From a virus, in the IMG/VR virus record IMGVR_UViG_3300027365_000686, positions 1 to 23,175 of that record: a stretch of DNA of 23,175 nucleotides; one strand, written 5' to 3'. Within the stretch, counting starts at the first letter, position 1; every line of letters starts with the position of its first letter. Shown here piece after piece: positions 14,406 through 22,011 of this stretch. The position numbers and the translations under genes are program-made. The notes below the pieces were generated by a model. It was not told the origin of the DNA and did no database searches. It was given only the letters and a program-made list of their open reading frames with translations.

Positions 14406-14609
14406 ATGTACCCAGACCCCAAACGTGTGCGCTCCCGCTACGCAGCGCTGAACCTCGATCAGTACGAAACCCAGCTGATCGACGCCCTGGTCGCCTACAC
14501 CGGCATCGACAAGGCCGTGCTGGTCCGCCAGCTGGTCATCAAGGAGGCGCTCGAAACCCTGGGTGTCGCCGACCTCGATATCGGCAATGTGCCTCACCAG
14601 GCGATGTGA
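14406..14609 (+). CDS. Small ribbon-helix-helix-like protein
   Basis: This 67-aa protein has a beta strand, YAALNLDQ, followed by helices YETQLIDALVAYTG and DKAVLVRQLVIKEALETL. That is the layout of an Arc/MetJ-type ribbon-helix-helix DNA-binding protein (residues about 12-53). GAGAG lies upstream. It is 11 nt after the BcepMu gp16-like gene, so the two are co-transcribed. A regulatory role in the early operon is likely. The target is unknown. Confidence 0.72.
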   Translation: MYPDPKRVRSRYAALNLDQYETQLIDALVAYTGIDKAVLVRQLVIKEALETLGVADLDIGNVPHQAM

Positions 14610-14648
14610 ACAGAGGCCCTTTTCAGGACCTCAAGGAGCCCTTGATTT

Positions 14649-14846
14649 ATGGCCGAGCGAAACGACGGCGAGACGCGCCTCCCCATCGACGCCCAGGTCG
14701 AGCAACTGCTCGAGCAAGTGCGCGACGAGAACGGACTGGCGTCAGTGGATCAGGCGGCCGAATGGCTGCTACGCCGGCGGCTGCGCAAAGGCACCCAGGG
14801 CCTGACCGGCCGAGGCCGAGCCCTTTACCCCGTCAACCAACAGTAA
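14649..14846 (+). CDS. Small ribbon-helix-helix-like protein
   Basis: This 65-aa protein has strand TRLPIDAQ, helix VEQLLEQVRDENG and helix SVDQAAEWLLRRRLRKG, again resembling a ribbon-helix-helix fold, with a basic tail. AAGGAG precedes the ATG. It lies 39 nt after a similar small protein, but the two share no clear sequence identity beyond the fold. Overlapping reading frames in this stretch lack start signals and are not real. Function inferred from fold pattern only. Confidence 0.65.
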   Translation: MAERNDGETRLPIDAQVEQLLEQVRDENGLASVDQAAEWLLRRRLRKGTQGLTGRGRALYPVNQQ

Positions 14847-14886
14847 ACCGCTGCCAAAAACCCTATAGCACGGCCTGGAGAGCACC

Positions 14887-15426
14887 ATGAACGACATGCA
14901 ACCGCTGGCTACCCCGTTTCTGTTCCAGGACGCCGAGGTCCGCACCGCCACCGACGACCAGGGCGAAGCCTGGTTCTGTGCCAAGGACGTCTTCGAGGCG
15001 CTGGAAATCAAGTGGGGAGGAAGCGGAACAAGCCTTAGAACCATGCCGGAAGAGTGGGTTTGCACCCTATATCTCAGGGGGCAAAGCGGGTCTGGCGAGG
15101 TGGTTTTCCTCTCGGAAGCCGCCGTCTATAGGGTGCTGTTCCGCTCCAACAAGCCCCAGGCGATCGAGTTTGCCAACTGGGTCTGCGGCGAAGTCCTCCC
15201 CGCGATCCGCAAGCAGGGCTTCTTCGGCCAGGTGCCACAGAAGGACCGCCTGGCGTTCTCTCGCCAGATCACGGCCATCACCCGCGACCTGATGCGCTGC
15301 CGCAACGCTTTTCAGCAGACCGTGCTGGTCGGCGAGCTGCGCGATCTGTGCCGGATGATCGGCAAGCCGCTGCCGGACCTGGCCCTGATCGGCGAAAAGC
15401 CCGGCCAGCTTCCGCTGCTCGACTGA
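14887..15426 (+). CDS. Bro-N domain protein, antirepressor-like
   Basis: This is a 179-aa protein whose first 115 residues match the Bro-N domain of phage antirepressors: FLFQDAEVRTATDDQGEAWFCAKDVFEALEI, a TLRTMPEEW-like segment, VVFLSEAAVYRVLFRSNKPQAIEFANWVCGEVLPAIRKQG. Bro-N proteins bind DNA and several act as antirepressors (P22 Ant type, phage Rha-like). The C-terminal 60 residues are helical and carry no KilAC domain. A separate KilAC-like protein is encoded at 18926. GGAG lies shortly upstream of the ATG. It belongs to the early operon between RHH-like genes and the Ogr-like activator. Confidence 0.88.
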   Translation: MNDMQPLATPFLFQDAEVRTATDDQGEAWFCAKDVFEALEIKWGGSGTSLRTMPEEWVCTLYLRGQSGSGEVVFLSEAAVYRVLFRSNKPQAIEFANWVCGEVLPAIRKQGFFGQVPQKDRLAFSRQITAITRDLMRCRNAFQQTVLVGELRDLCRMIGKPLPDLALIGEKPGQLPLLD

Positions 15427-15494
15427 GAAATCGCATAACCATTACGGGCAAAGCGGCCCAGACCGCGCCCACCCTACGCAGGGAGAAAAGATTC

Positions 15495-15758
15495 ATGACC
15501 ATTCAGAACCGCCACCGCATCCCTTGCCCGCACTGCGGGGAAAACGTGCGCATCCGCAAGAGCCAGGGCCTGACGCCACTCTACCGCGAGGCGATCTTCG
15601 AATGCCGTAACGAGGACTGCGGCTGGCGTGGCAAGGCATCTATCGAGATTACCCACACCATCGCGCCCAGCGACATGCCTAACCCCACGGTGGCGCTGCC
15701 GTTCGTGCCCCGACTGCGGGAAATGGTGATGAGACAGGCGGCGCTGCCCATCGGCTGA
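15495..15758 (+). CDS. ogr: Ogr/Delta-like zinc-finger activator of late genes
   Basis: This 87-aa protein has C11, C14, C37 and C42, the C-x2-C-x22-C-x4-C spacing of the P2 Ogr / P4 Delta family. The surrounding pattern also fits: PCPHCG, then RIRKSQGLTPLYREAIFECRN, EDCGW, then an IEITHTIAPS tail. Ogr-type proteins bind one zinc and activate late promoters by contacting RNA polymerase alpha. The start at 15495 has AGGGAG upstream. A longer in-frame extension would overlap the Bro-N gene and is unlikely. In P2, ogr lies right after D. Here it is within the early operon, so early transcription would directly switch on the late genes. Confidence 0.85.
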   Translation: MTIQNRHRIPCPHCGENVRIRKSQGLTPLYREAIFECRNEDCGWRGKASIEITHTIAPSDMPNPTVALPFVPRLREMVMRQAALPIG

Positions 15759-15877
15759 CGCGCCACACAGCACCCGAAAAAACCAGACGTTCCCCGCCTC
15801 CCGCTGGCCTTCTGGCCGGCCGGGCAGGAAAGGCACGTCCTGAAGAACACGAAACGCACGGAACGAAGGAACCAACC

Positions 15878-16210
15878 ATGTACGCACTCAACGTCAACGA
15901 TGCCGCCTGCGCCTACCTGCTGAAGCTGCCCCGCCCCTACCAGCGCGACGTGGCCCTGGAGCGCTGCACCGCTCACCTGGTCGAGCAGCACGGCTACAGC
16001 CAGGACACCGCGGCGCTGGCCGCCATCCAGGCGATCGCCGAGCTCGAGACGCTCAACCAGAGCGCCTACATCGATGCCGACGCCACCACCTCGCACGTGG
16101 TGATCGTGCGCCGGCCGGGCCAGACGGCCATGGCGTTCTCGGTGGCGGACCTGCTGCGCCTGCACGCCAAGGAGAAGACGCTCCCCGCTCCCGAGGAGCG
16201 CCTGCAGTAA
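15878..16210 (+). CDS. Hypothetical early protein
   Basis: This 110-aa soluble protein was not recognised. It is mostly helical: YLLKLPRPYQRDVALERCTAHLVEQHG, then an Ala-rich helix, a short strand HVVIVRRPGQTAMAF and a C-terminal helix ending EERLQ. AAGGAA lies upstream of the ATG. It follows a 119-nt gap after the Ogr-like gene with no clear promoter, and precedes the primase-helicase by 32 nt. Co-transcription with replication genes suggests a role in early DNA metabolism, but this is only context. Confidence 0.7.
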   Translation: MYALNVNDAACAYLLKLPRPYQRDVALERCTAHLVEQHGYSQDTAALAAIQAIAELETLNQSAYIDADATTSHVVIVRRPGQTAMAFSVADLLRLHAKEKTLPAPEERLQ

Positions 16211-16242
16211 CCCCTCCTTCGCCCGGATAAAAGGAGCCCAGC

Positions 16243-18915
16243 GTGAACCCATCGCTGCGCGCAGACATCATCAACCGGCTCGTCCGCGACTATGACGCGG
16301 TCGAGCGCGGGCCTTACCTGCAGAAGGTCGCCTGCCCGAGCTGCGGTAAGCGCGAGGCGTACATCGCGGCGGACACGCCGTGGATGCTGAAATGCGGGCG
16401 CGAGAACAACTGCGGCGACCAGCGCCACGTGAAGGAGCTGTTCCCGGAGCTGTTCGAGTCGTGGACGGAGCGCTATGCGGATCTGCCGCCGGCGCCGGGC
16501 AAGCCGGCCAGCACCACCCCGGTGGCCGACGGCTACCTGGCCGACGGCCGCGGCTTCGAGCTCGAGCGCATCCGCGGCTGGTACACGCAGGAGACGTTCT
16601 GGAGCCACAAGCACAATGCCGGCTCCACCACCGTACGCTTCGTGCTGCCCGGCGGCGCCTACTGGGAGCGGATCCTCGACAAGCCCGAGCGCTTCGGGAA
16701 GCAGAAGGCCAACTTCGTCGGGCGCTACAAGGGCGAGTGGTGGCAGCCGCCCACGCTGACTGACGACGACCTGGTCGAGGCCGGCGAGGTGTGGATCGTC
16801 GAGGGCATCTTCGACGCCATCGCCCACCTGCACCACGGCAAGGCCGCCGTCTCGGCGATGAGCTGCTCGAACTACCCGGACGTCGCGCTCAAGCGCCTGA
16901 GTGACGCCTCGCACGCTGCCGGCACCGCCCGCCCCACGCTGGTGTGGGCGCTGGACAGCAACCGCGCCGGCCAGAGTGCCACGCTCAAGCACGTCGAGCG
17001 GGCCCGGGCCGCGGGCTGGGAGTGCCGGGCGGCGCAGATCCCGGGCCAGCGTGACTGGAACGACGCCCATCAGGCGGGCGCGCTCAACGACCGCGACTAC
17101 GAGACCTACCGCTACCACGGCGCCCTGCTGCTCGCCGAGTCGGCGATGGCCAAGGCGCTGCTGATCTACAAGCGCCGCGAGCAGCGCGAATTCTGGTTCG
17201 AGTACAAGCATCAGCTGTGGTGGTGGAAGCTGGACATGGACGCCTTCGATCGCGCGGTGCGCGCCGAGGGTGAGGACGGCGGCGATCAGCAGCAGTTGAA
17301 CCCGGCGATCCGCGACGCCGCTCTCGAGCAGGCCGGCATGGTCAAGCGCATCTGCACTTGCTACCCCACCGCGCTCTATTACCAGGCCAACCCGGTCACC
17401 GACGAGTCCTGGTACTACTACCGCGTCGAGTTCCCCAACGGTACGGCCCCGGTGAAGAACACCTTCAGCGGTGGCCAGCTGGCCAGTGCCAGCGAGTTCA
17501 AGAAGCGCCTGCTGGGCATCGCCCCCGGCGCGGTGTGGACGGGGACCAGCCAGCAGCTGGACACCCTGCTGCAGGACCAGATCGGCGGCATCAAGACCGT
17601 CGACACGATCGATTTCATCGGCTATTCCCGCGACCACGGCGCCTGGGTGTTCGGCGATCTGGCGGTCGCCGGCGGCAAGCGCTTCGCCATCAACAGCGAG
17701 GACTACTTCGAGCTCGGCAAGCTGCAGCTCAAGACGCTGAGCCAGTCGGTCTCGCTGCACATCAACCCCAACCTGGACGACTACCACACCGGCTGGACGA
17801 CCAACCTGTTCGGCGCCTTCGGGGCGCGCGGCGTGGTGTCCCTAGCCTACTGGCTGGGCTCGCTGTTCGCCGAGCAGATCCGCCAGGCGATGGGCTCGTT
17901 CCCGTTCCTGGAGATCATCGGCGAGGCCGGCGCGGGCAAGTCCACGCTGATCGAGTTCCTGTGGAAGTTGTGCGGCCGCCAGGACTACGAGGGCTTCGAC
18001 CCGTCGAAGGCCACCATGCCGGCGCGCAGCCGCAACTTCGCCCAGGTCAGCAACCTGCCGGTGGTGCTGATCGAGTCCGACCGCGAACAGGAAGGCGGCG
18101 CACGGCAGAAGCAGTTCGACTGGGACGAGCTGAAGACCGCCTTCAACGGCCGTTCGATTCGCGCCCGGGGCGTGAAGAATAGCGGCAACGACACCTACGA
18201 GCCGCCCTTCCGCGGCAGCATCGTCATCAGCCAGAACGCGCCGGTGCAGGCCGGCGAGGCGATCCAGACCCGTATCTGCCACCTGCACTTCACCCGCGAG
18301 GGCCAGAACGCCCGCACCAAGGAGCTCGCCGAGGCGCTCGAGAAGGCCGACGTCGACAACGTCAGCCAATTCGCGCTCCACGCCACCCAGCGCGAGGCGG
18401 CGCTGATGGATCTGTTCCTGGAGCGCGCCAAGCCCTACGAGAACCAGCTCGCCGCCGACCCGGACATCAAGGTGCTGCGCATCGCCAAGTGCCACGGCCA
18501 GCTGATGGCCCTGGTGGACTGCCTCGGCCCCGATGGCCTGGGTCTGTTCGACGCCCAGGTGATCGACCAGGCCGCGGGGCTGGTGTGGCAGATGGCCCGC
18601 GAACGCCAGCAGGCGATCAACGCCGACCACCCGCTGGTCGCCGACTTCTGGGAGGCGTTCGATTACATCGAGGGCCTGCGCGCTGAGCCCACGCTCAACC
18701 ACTACGGCACCGGTACCGGCCAGATCGCCATCAATCTCAAGGAGTTCGAGCGCTATTGCGGCGAGCACAAGCTGCGCGTGCCCGAGATCCGCGAGCTCAA
18801 GCGTTACCTGAAGACCAGCAAGACCCGCAAGTTCGTCGATTCCAACCGTGCGGTGCGCAGCCAGATCCGGCTGAACAGCGCCACCGTGAAGTGCTGGGTA
18901 TTCCAGAGCGAGTAA
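16243..18915 (+). CDS. Primase-helicase (zinc ribbon, TOPRIM, helicase)
   Basis: This is a replication protein of 890 aa. An N-terminal zinc ribbon has C31, C34, C51 and C57 (CPSC and CGRENNC). A TOPRIM domain follows, with VEGIFDAIA at 186-194, D238 in ALDSNRAGQ and the metal-binding-like DWND at 271-274. The C-terminal half holds an ATPase with Walker A GEAGAGKST near 560-568 and Walker B-like VVLIESD near 607-613. A winged-helix-like tail follows (LKRYLKTSKTRKFV). It should make primers and unwind DNA at the phage origin, replacing the P2 A/B rolling-circle system. The start is GTG with AAAGGAG at good spacing. It is the largest early gene; no origin iteron array was seen in or near it. 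Confidence 0.92.
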   Translation: MNPSLRADIINRLVRDYDAVERGPYLQKVACPSCGKREAYIAADTPWMLKCGRENNCGDQRHVKELFPELFESWTERYADLPPAPGKPASTTPVADGYLADGRGFELERIRGWYTQETFWSHKHNAGSTTVRFVLPGGAYWERILDKPERFGKQKANFVGRYKGEWWQPPTLTDDDLVEAGEVWIVEGIFDAIAHLHHGKAAVSAMSCSNYPDVALKRLSDASHAAGTARPTLVWALDSNRAGQSATLKHVERARAAGWECRAAQIPGQRDWNDAHQAGALNDRDYETYRYHGALLLAESAMAKALLIYKRREQREFWFEYKHQLWWWKLDMDAFDRAVRAEGEDGGDQQQLNPAIRDAALEQAGMVKRICTCYPTALYYQANPVTDESWYYYRVEFPNGTAPVKNTFSGGQLASASEFKKRLLGIAPGAVWTGTSQQLDTLLQDQIGGIKTVDTIDFIGYSRDHGAWVFGDLAVAGGKRFAINSEDYFELGKLQLKTLSQSVSLHINPNLDDYHTGWTTNLFGAFGARGVVSLAYWLGSLFAEQIRQAMGSFPFLEIIGEAGAGKSTLIEFLWKLCGRQDYEGFDPSKATMPARSRNFAQVSNLPVVLIESDREQEGGARQKQFDWDELKTAFNGRSIRARGVKNSGNDTYEPPFRGSIVISQNAPVQAGEAIQTRICHLHFTREGQNARTKELAEALEKADVDNVSQFALHATQREAALMDLFLERAKPYENQLAADPDIKVLRIAKCHGQLMALVDCLGPDGLGLFDAQVIDQAAGLVWQMARERQQAINADHPLVADFWEAFDYIEGLRAEPTLNHYGTGTGQIAINLKEFERYCGEHKLRVPEIRELKRYLKTSKTRKFVDSNRAVRSQIRLNSATVKCWVFQSE

Positions 18916-18925
18916 GGAGCCACCG

Positions 18926-19246
18926 ATGCCGACCTACACCCTCGACCAAGCCGCGGCGCTGCTCAACCTGGGCCGCAACACCCTGGCCCGTCGCCTGCGC
19001 GACGCCGGCATGCTGGGCCGCGACAACCTGCCCGCCGGCCGGTACCGGGGCAGCAAGTGGCTGAGGGTGAAAACCGGCGTGTATCACCACCCGATCACTG
19101 GCTGGACCCACTACGGCCGCACTGAAATCACCGATGCCGGGCTCGACCACATCGCCTGCAAGCTCGGCATCGACATCGACCACCTGCCGCGGGTACCCGC
19201 CACGCGGCAGGCAACACCACAACGCGCCACGCAGGGCGCCCACTGA
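18926..19246 (+). CDS. Stand-alone KilAC-like DNA-binding protein
   Basis: This 106-aa protein resembles the KilAC (antirepressor C-terminal) domain. It has an HTH-like YTLDQAAALLNLGRNTLARR followed by LRDAGMLG, NLPAGRYRGSKWLRV and a strand-rich GVYHHPITGWTHYGRTEITDAGL tail. KilAC domains are usually fused behind Bro-N or KilA-N domains; here it is separate. AAGGAG lies upstream. It is 10 nt after the primase-helicase and 12 nt before the DksA-like gene. It may work with the Bro-N protein at 14887 as a split antirepressor. Confidence 0.78.
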   Translation: MPTYTLDQAAALLNLGRNTLARRLRDAGMLGRDNLPAGRYRGSKWLRVKTGVYHHPITGWTHYGRTEITDAGLDHIACKLGIDIDHLPRVPATRQATPQRATQGAH

Positions 19247-19258
19247 AGGAGAAGAACC

Positions 19259-19474
19259 ATGGCTGACGCCGCCGACATCGCTGGCGAGATCATCGACGCC
19301 AACCTCGCCACCACCCTGCAGCGCTCGCGCCTGCCCGCCACCGTGGCCAGCTGCGCCGAGTGCGAGGACTGCGGCGAAGAGATCCCCCAGGCCCGCCGCC
19401 ACGCGGCGCCCTGGGCGACCACCTGCACCGAATGCCAGGGAATTCGCGAAAACCAGGCGCGGCACCGCCGCTGA
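19259..19474 (+). CDS. TraR/DksA-family zinc-finger protein
   Basis: This is a 71-aa protein with the short phage TraR/DksA layout. An N-terminal helix MADAADIAGEIIDANLATTL carries acidic residues that reach into the RNA polymerase secondary channel. A four-cysteine zinc finger follows (C35, C38, C56 and C59: CEDCG, then CTECQ) with the family motif EEIPQARR between. Such proteins modulate host RNA polymerase, often mimicking DksA with ppGpp. GAAGGAG lies before the ATG. It is part of the early operon and precedes the AT-rich cargo gene. Confidence 0.9.
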   Translation: MADAADIAGEIIDANLATTLQRSRLPATVASCAECEDCGEEIPQARRHAAPWATTCTECQGIRENQARHRR

Positions 19475-19494
19475 AAGCAACCAGGAGAGAAAAG

Positions 19495-20331
19495 ATGGCA
19501 ATTCCGACTATCCAGATGAGCGTTGATGACTGGGACAAAGTTCAGGACAACCCAATTCAGCGTGACACAGAGCTGCACTCCAAGAAGCTTCTGCGTGGCA
19601 TCGATGGGTTTTCTGAGACGCACCAGAAAGTGGCTGCCGCACAGCTTCCAGATGGAAAGCTCATAAAGCTAGATGGCCACACAAGAGCCCTTTTGTGGAG
19701 CCAGGGTAAGCTGAAAAAGCCTGACAGCCTGAGTGTTGATATTTATCACGTCCAGACTGTCGACGATGTAATGAGGCTTTATAGGCACTTCGATAGCCAG
19801 GTTTCAGCAGAGAATGGCGTTGACAAAAAGCGTGGCGCGTTTCGGATGGTGGGATTTGATCCAAAATCGAGCCTCCTTCGCAACGGCGGGCTCTCTTCGG
19901 CGATCAGCGTTGCAGAGGGAACGCTGGGAAACACAGGTTTCGACATTTACCAAGCTGTGACTCGCTGGGAAAACGAGATCCGGCTAATTGATGAACAAGG
20001 TTTCACTCACAACCTCGTCAGTGCTGGCGTCTTTGCTGCCATGTTGCTGACTTTCCGGAAACATGGCACAGGCGCCATTGAATTCTGGAGCCGATATAAC
20101 GAAAAGGATGGTGTTAAAAATGGTAAGACGATGGATGGCGTGCATGCATTAGAGGTGTTCATAACCACCAAGCACATGCGAAAGCAGATAGGCGGTTACA
20201 ACAATGTCATGGAAATTGCCGAGAAATCACTTGCCTGCTTTGAAGGCTTCAAGAGCGGCTACTTCTACTCTGGCAAAAACCAGATTAAGCGTTTGTCTTT
20301 GAAGAAGTACCGCTCATCTCTCGGCATTTAA
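19495..20331 (+). CDS. AT-rich cargo gene encoding a ParB-like-domain protein
   Basis: This 278-aa protein has an N-terminal part resembling a ParB/Srx-like fold: QRDTELHSKKL, a strand KLIKLDGHTRALLW with the D-G-H-T-R motif at 60-64, and VDIYHVQTVDD. The rest is helical and unrecognised. The ATG has GGAGAG upstream. The open frame further upstream overlaps the DksA-like gene and is not used. The gene is clearly AT-richer than its neighbours: two hand-counted 60-base lines give 31 and 26 G/C, against about 43 in the next gene. Codons such as AAA, TTT and ATA are common. This points to recent acquisition, a moron inserted in the early operon. Role in defence, anti-defence or DNA modification is open. 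Confidence 0.75.
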   Translation: MAIPTIQMSVDDWDKVQDNPIQRDTELHSKKLLRGIDGFSETHQKVAAAQLPDGKLIKLDGHTRALLWSQGKLKKPDSLSVDIYHVQTVDDVMRLYRHFDSQVSAENGVDKKRGAFRMVGFDPKSSLLRNGGLSSAISVAEGTLGNTGFDIYQAVTRWENEIRLIDEQGFTHNLVSAGVFAAMLLTFRKHGTGAIEFWSRYNEKDGVKNGKTMDGVHALEVFITTKHMRKQIGGYNNVMEIAEKSLACFEGFKSGYFYSGKNQIKRLSLKKYRSSLGI

Positions 20332-20339
20332 TATTTACC

Positions 20340-20360
20340 GGGCGGAAGAAGCTGCCGCCC
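20340..20360 (+). terminator. Weak hairpin after the AT-rich gene
   Basis: GGGCGG (20340-20345) pairs with CCGCCC (20355-20360) around a 9-nt loop, 9 nt after the stop of the cargo gene. There is no T run. It could partly terminate the cargo transcript or protect its 3' end. Confidence 0.35.
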
Positions 20361-20375
20361 CAGTGGAGATTCCCC

Positions 20376-20789
20376 ATGCGCACCATCAATACCGACCGCC
20401 CGTTGACCACCGACCTCGCCGGCCGCCCGATCCCCGGCTACGACGACGTCGTCTACGTCGATTTCGACGCCCTGCGCGAGAAGAACCGCGCCCACCAGGC
20501 CGCGCTCAAGGAGCGCGGGCTGCCCGCCCTGCTGCGCTTGGTCGACGTCGCCGAGCTGCACAGCGGCCAGAGCCACCACTGCCGGCGCATCCTGCTCGCC
20601 ATCTACAACGGCGACGCGTGGCCGCTCGAGCTGAACCGCCTGCGCAACCTGGACGAAGATCTCCAGCGCGCCGCGCTCACCGTCATCGAATGGGCCACCT
20701 ACAGCGATCGCGAGCTGCACGAATACCTGCCCGACGGCAACGGCACGCTGCGCCACTTCTGGGAACGCGAGAAGGAGCTGGGGGAATGA
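20376..20789 (+). CDS. Conserved phage protein (DUF7673-like), unknown function
   Basis: This 137-aa soluble protein has the pattern ALLRLVDVAELHSGQSHHCRRILLAIYNGDAWPL, a LRNLDEDLQRAALTVIEWA helix and a C-terminal LRHFWEREKE. It resembles small phage and plasmid proteins grouped as DUF7673, though I recall that family only loosely. GGAG is upstream of the ATG. Its stop overlaps the next start in ATGA, the first of several coupled small genes. Function unknown. Confidence 0.75.
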   Translation: MRTINTDRPLTTDLAGRPIPGYDDVVYVDFDALREKNRAHQAALKERGLPALLRLVDVAELHSGQSHHCRRILLAIYNGDAWPLELNRLRNLDEDLQRAALTVIEWATYSDRELHEYLPDGNGTLRHFWEREKELGE

Positions 20790-21019
20790 GCCAGTCGACC
20801 GACCAGATCGTCACCAGCCTGCTGAGCACCAGTGCCGAAGACATGCGCGGCAGCCTGAACCTGATGAAGCCCACCGACGTGCTGGTGGTGGGCGCTGCCC
20901 TGCTGCAACGCCTCGAGGCGACCGGCGGCGAGCGGCTGACGCACCGCAAGAACACCGCCACCGCCATGCGCAAGGCGCTCAAGCAGCTGGAGTCAGGCAA
21001 CGGAGGGGCAGCCCAGTGA
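20786..21019 (+). CDS. Small hypothetical early protein
   Basis: This 77-aa protein was not recognised. It has a helical N-terminus (QIVTSLLSTSAEDMRGSLN), then LMKPTDVLVVGAALLQRLEAT, and a basic C-terminal helix (RKNTATAMRKALKQLE). It starts in an ATGA overlap with the preceding gene, with AAGGAG about 10 nt upstream inside that gene. It ends in a GTGA overlap with the next. The tight coupling supports a real gene. Confidence 0.7.
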   Translation: MSQSTDQIVTSLLSTSAEDMRGSLNLMKPTDVLVVGAALLQRLEATGGERLTHRKNTATAMRKALKQLESGNGGAAQ

Positions 21020-21327
21020 ACAAGACCTATCAGGAACTCTGCGACGAGAACCTCCAGCTGCGCGAGCAGCTGGAAACCGCCGAGGCCAGTGCCAAATGCG
21101 CCCGGCTGGCATCCCGCCAGGCATTGGCCAAGGCCGAAACGCTCGAGCAGTTTCAGGATGCGGCACGCCACGAGCTGCCCGTCCCCCGCGAAGTCCGGCG
21201 CACCAGTGACATGAGCGTCGAGCTTTCCTTTCACAGCTGCCGGCTCGCCAGCGAGTTCGAGCGACTGATGACACCAGTGAAGGCCCCGGTTTGGGTCGGC
21301 GTCGACATGGCAGGAGGTGCACGATGA
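21016..21327 (+). CDS. Small coiled-coil protein
   Basis: This 103-aa protein starts with GTG in a GTGA overlap. GGAGG lies upstream in the preceding gene. The first 60 residues form a coiled coil (YQELCDENLQLREQLETAEA and continuing). The rest is unstructured to strand-like, with SVELSFHSCRLASEFERL. It ends in an ATGA overlap with the next gene. Not recognised. Its place suggests an accessory role in early functions. Confidence 0.68.
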   Translation: MNKTYQELCDENLQLREQLETAEASAKCARLASRQALAKAETLEQFQDAARHELPVPREVRRTSDMSVELSFHSCRLASEFERLMTPVKAPVWVGVDMAGGAR

Positions 21328-21677
21328 TGGATTGCCACCACGGCCTGTTGCGGCGCAAGTGCCACGCCTGCTGCGAGGCCGACCGCGACCAACTGCGCAT
21401 CGAACTGGCCACTGCTCGGGAAGAACGGGATGCGCTGGCGGCGCACAATATCCGCCTGCTGCGCCTACGTAACCAGTACGACAACAGCAATGCGAAACCA
21501 GGCGATGCTATCGCGGAGCTACTGGCAATCATCGACGAGACGCCCGAAACCAGCCTCGCCCTGCGCGAAAAGGAAATGAAGGCGCTGGGTCTCGAGTGGT
21601 CTCTGATGCTGAGCCGTGCAGGGGCTCGCGACATGATCACCCGCCTACGCCGAGAGGCGAAGGAAGGCACTGTATGA
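21324..21677 (+). CDS. Small protein with Cys/His-rich N-terminus and coiled coil
   Basis: This 117-aa protein starts at the first of two consecutive ATGs, with AGGAGG upstream. The N-terminus is MMDCHHGLLRRKCHACCEAD, a Cys/His cluster that could bind zinc. A coiled coil (about 20-50) and a helical tail, TSLALREKEMKALGLEWSL, follow. It is coupled to its neighbours by ATGA at both ends. I do not recognise a named family. Confidence 0.7.
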   Translation: MMDCHHGLLRRKCHACCEADRDQLRIELATAREERDALAAHNIRLLRLRNQYDNSNAKPGDAIAELLAIIDETPETSLALREKEMKALGLEWSLMLSRAGARDMITRLRREAKEGTV

Positions 21678-21967
21678 GCGACCATCAACCCAAGGGCGGG
21701 CCGCTGGCCCGCTCCGCCGCCATGCTCTGCCGTGATGCTCAGTTCTGGCTCTATCTGGATCAAAGAAAACGGTATAAGTTCGGCCTCGCCGAGAGCGACC
21801 TGCCCGACGGCACCCACGGCGAGCAGGATGCCCGCGACTGGATCTGCCGCGCGTGCCGGGTCTCGAGCCGCGCCGAGCTCGACCACGAACCCCAGGCGGC
21901 AGCGACTTTCCGGATGATCCGCAATCGCTTCGCCCGGTGGCGATCCCGACTCAACGCCAACCAATGA
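21674..21967 (+). CDS. Small conserved phage protein, unknown
   Basis: This 97-aa basic protein has LARSAAMLCRDAQFWLYLDQ, WICRACRVSSRAELDHEP and ATFRMIRNRFARWRSRL. Similar-looking small proteins with the SSRAEL motif occur in prophage replication regions, as I remember it, without known function. The ATG overlaps the preceding stop (ATGA), with AAGGAA upstream. It is the last gene before the hairpin preceding the integrase. The Cys pair alone does not establish a zinc finger. Confidence 0.7.
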   Translation: MSDHQPKGGPLARSAAMLCRDAQFWLYLDQRKRYKFGLAESDLPDGTHGEQDARDWICRACRVSSRAELDHEPQAAATFRMIRNRFARWRSRLNANQ

Positions 21968-21973
21968 CCACGC

Positions 21974-21992
21974 CGCCGCCCTCGAGGCGGCG
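21974..21992 (+). terminator. Hairpin between early operon and integrase gene
   Basis: CGCCGCC (21974-21980) pairs with GGCGGCG (21986-21992) around CTCGA, followed by ATTCTTTC. It begins 6 nt after the preceding stop and lies only 8 nt before the integrase Shine-Dalgarno sequence. It could end the early transcript or limit int translation from read-through RNA. Confidence 0.55.
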
Positions 21993-22011
21993 ATTCTTTC
22001 AGGAGGTTCCC

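Noticed and set aside
16066-17787. 573-codon minus-strand open frame opposite the primase-helicase
   Set aside because: It is a shadow frame of low-complexity Val/Leu/Ala composition. The plus strand encodes a clear zinc ribbon, TOPRIM and Walker motifs.
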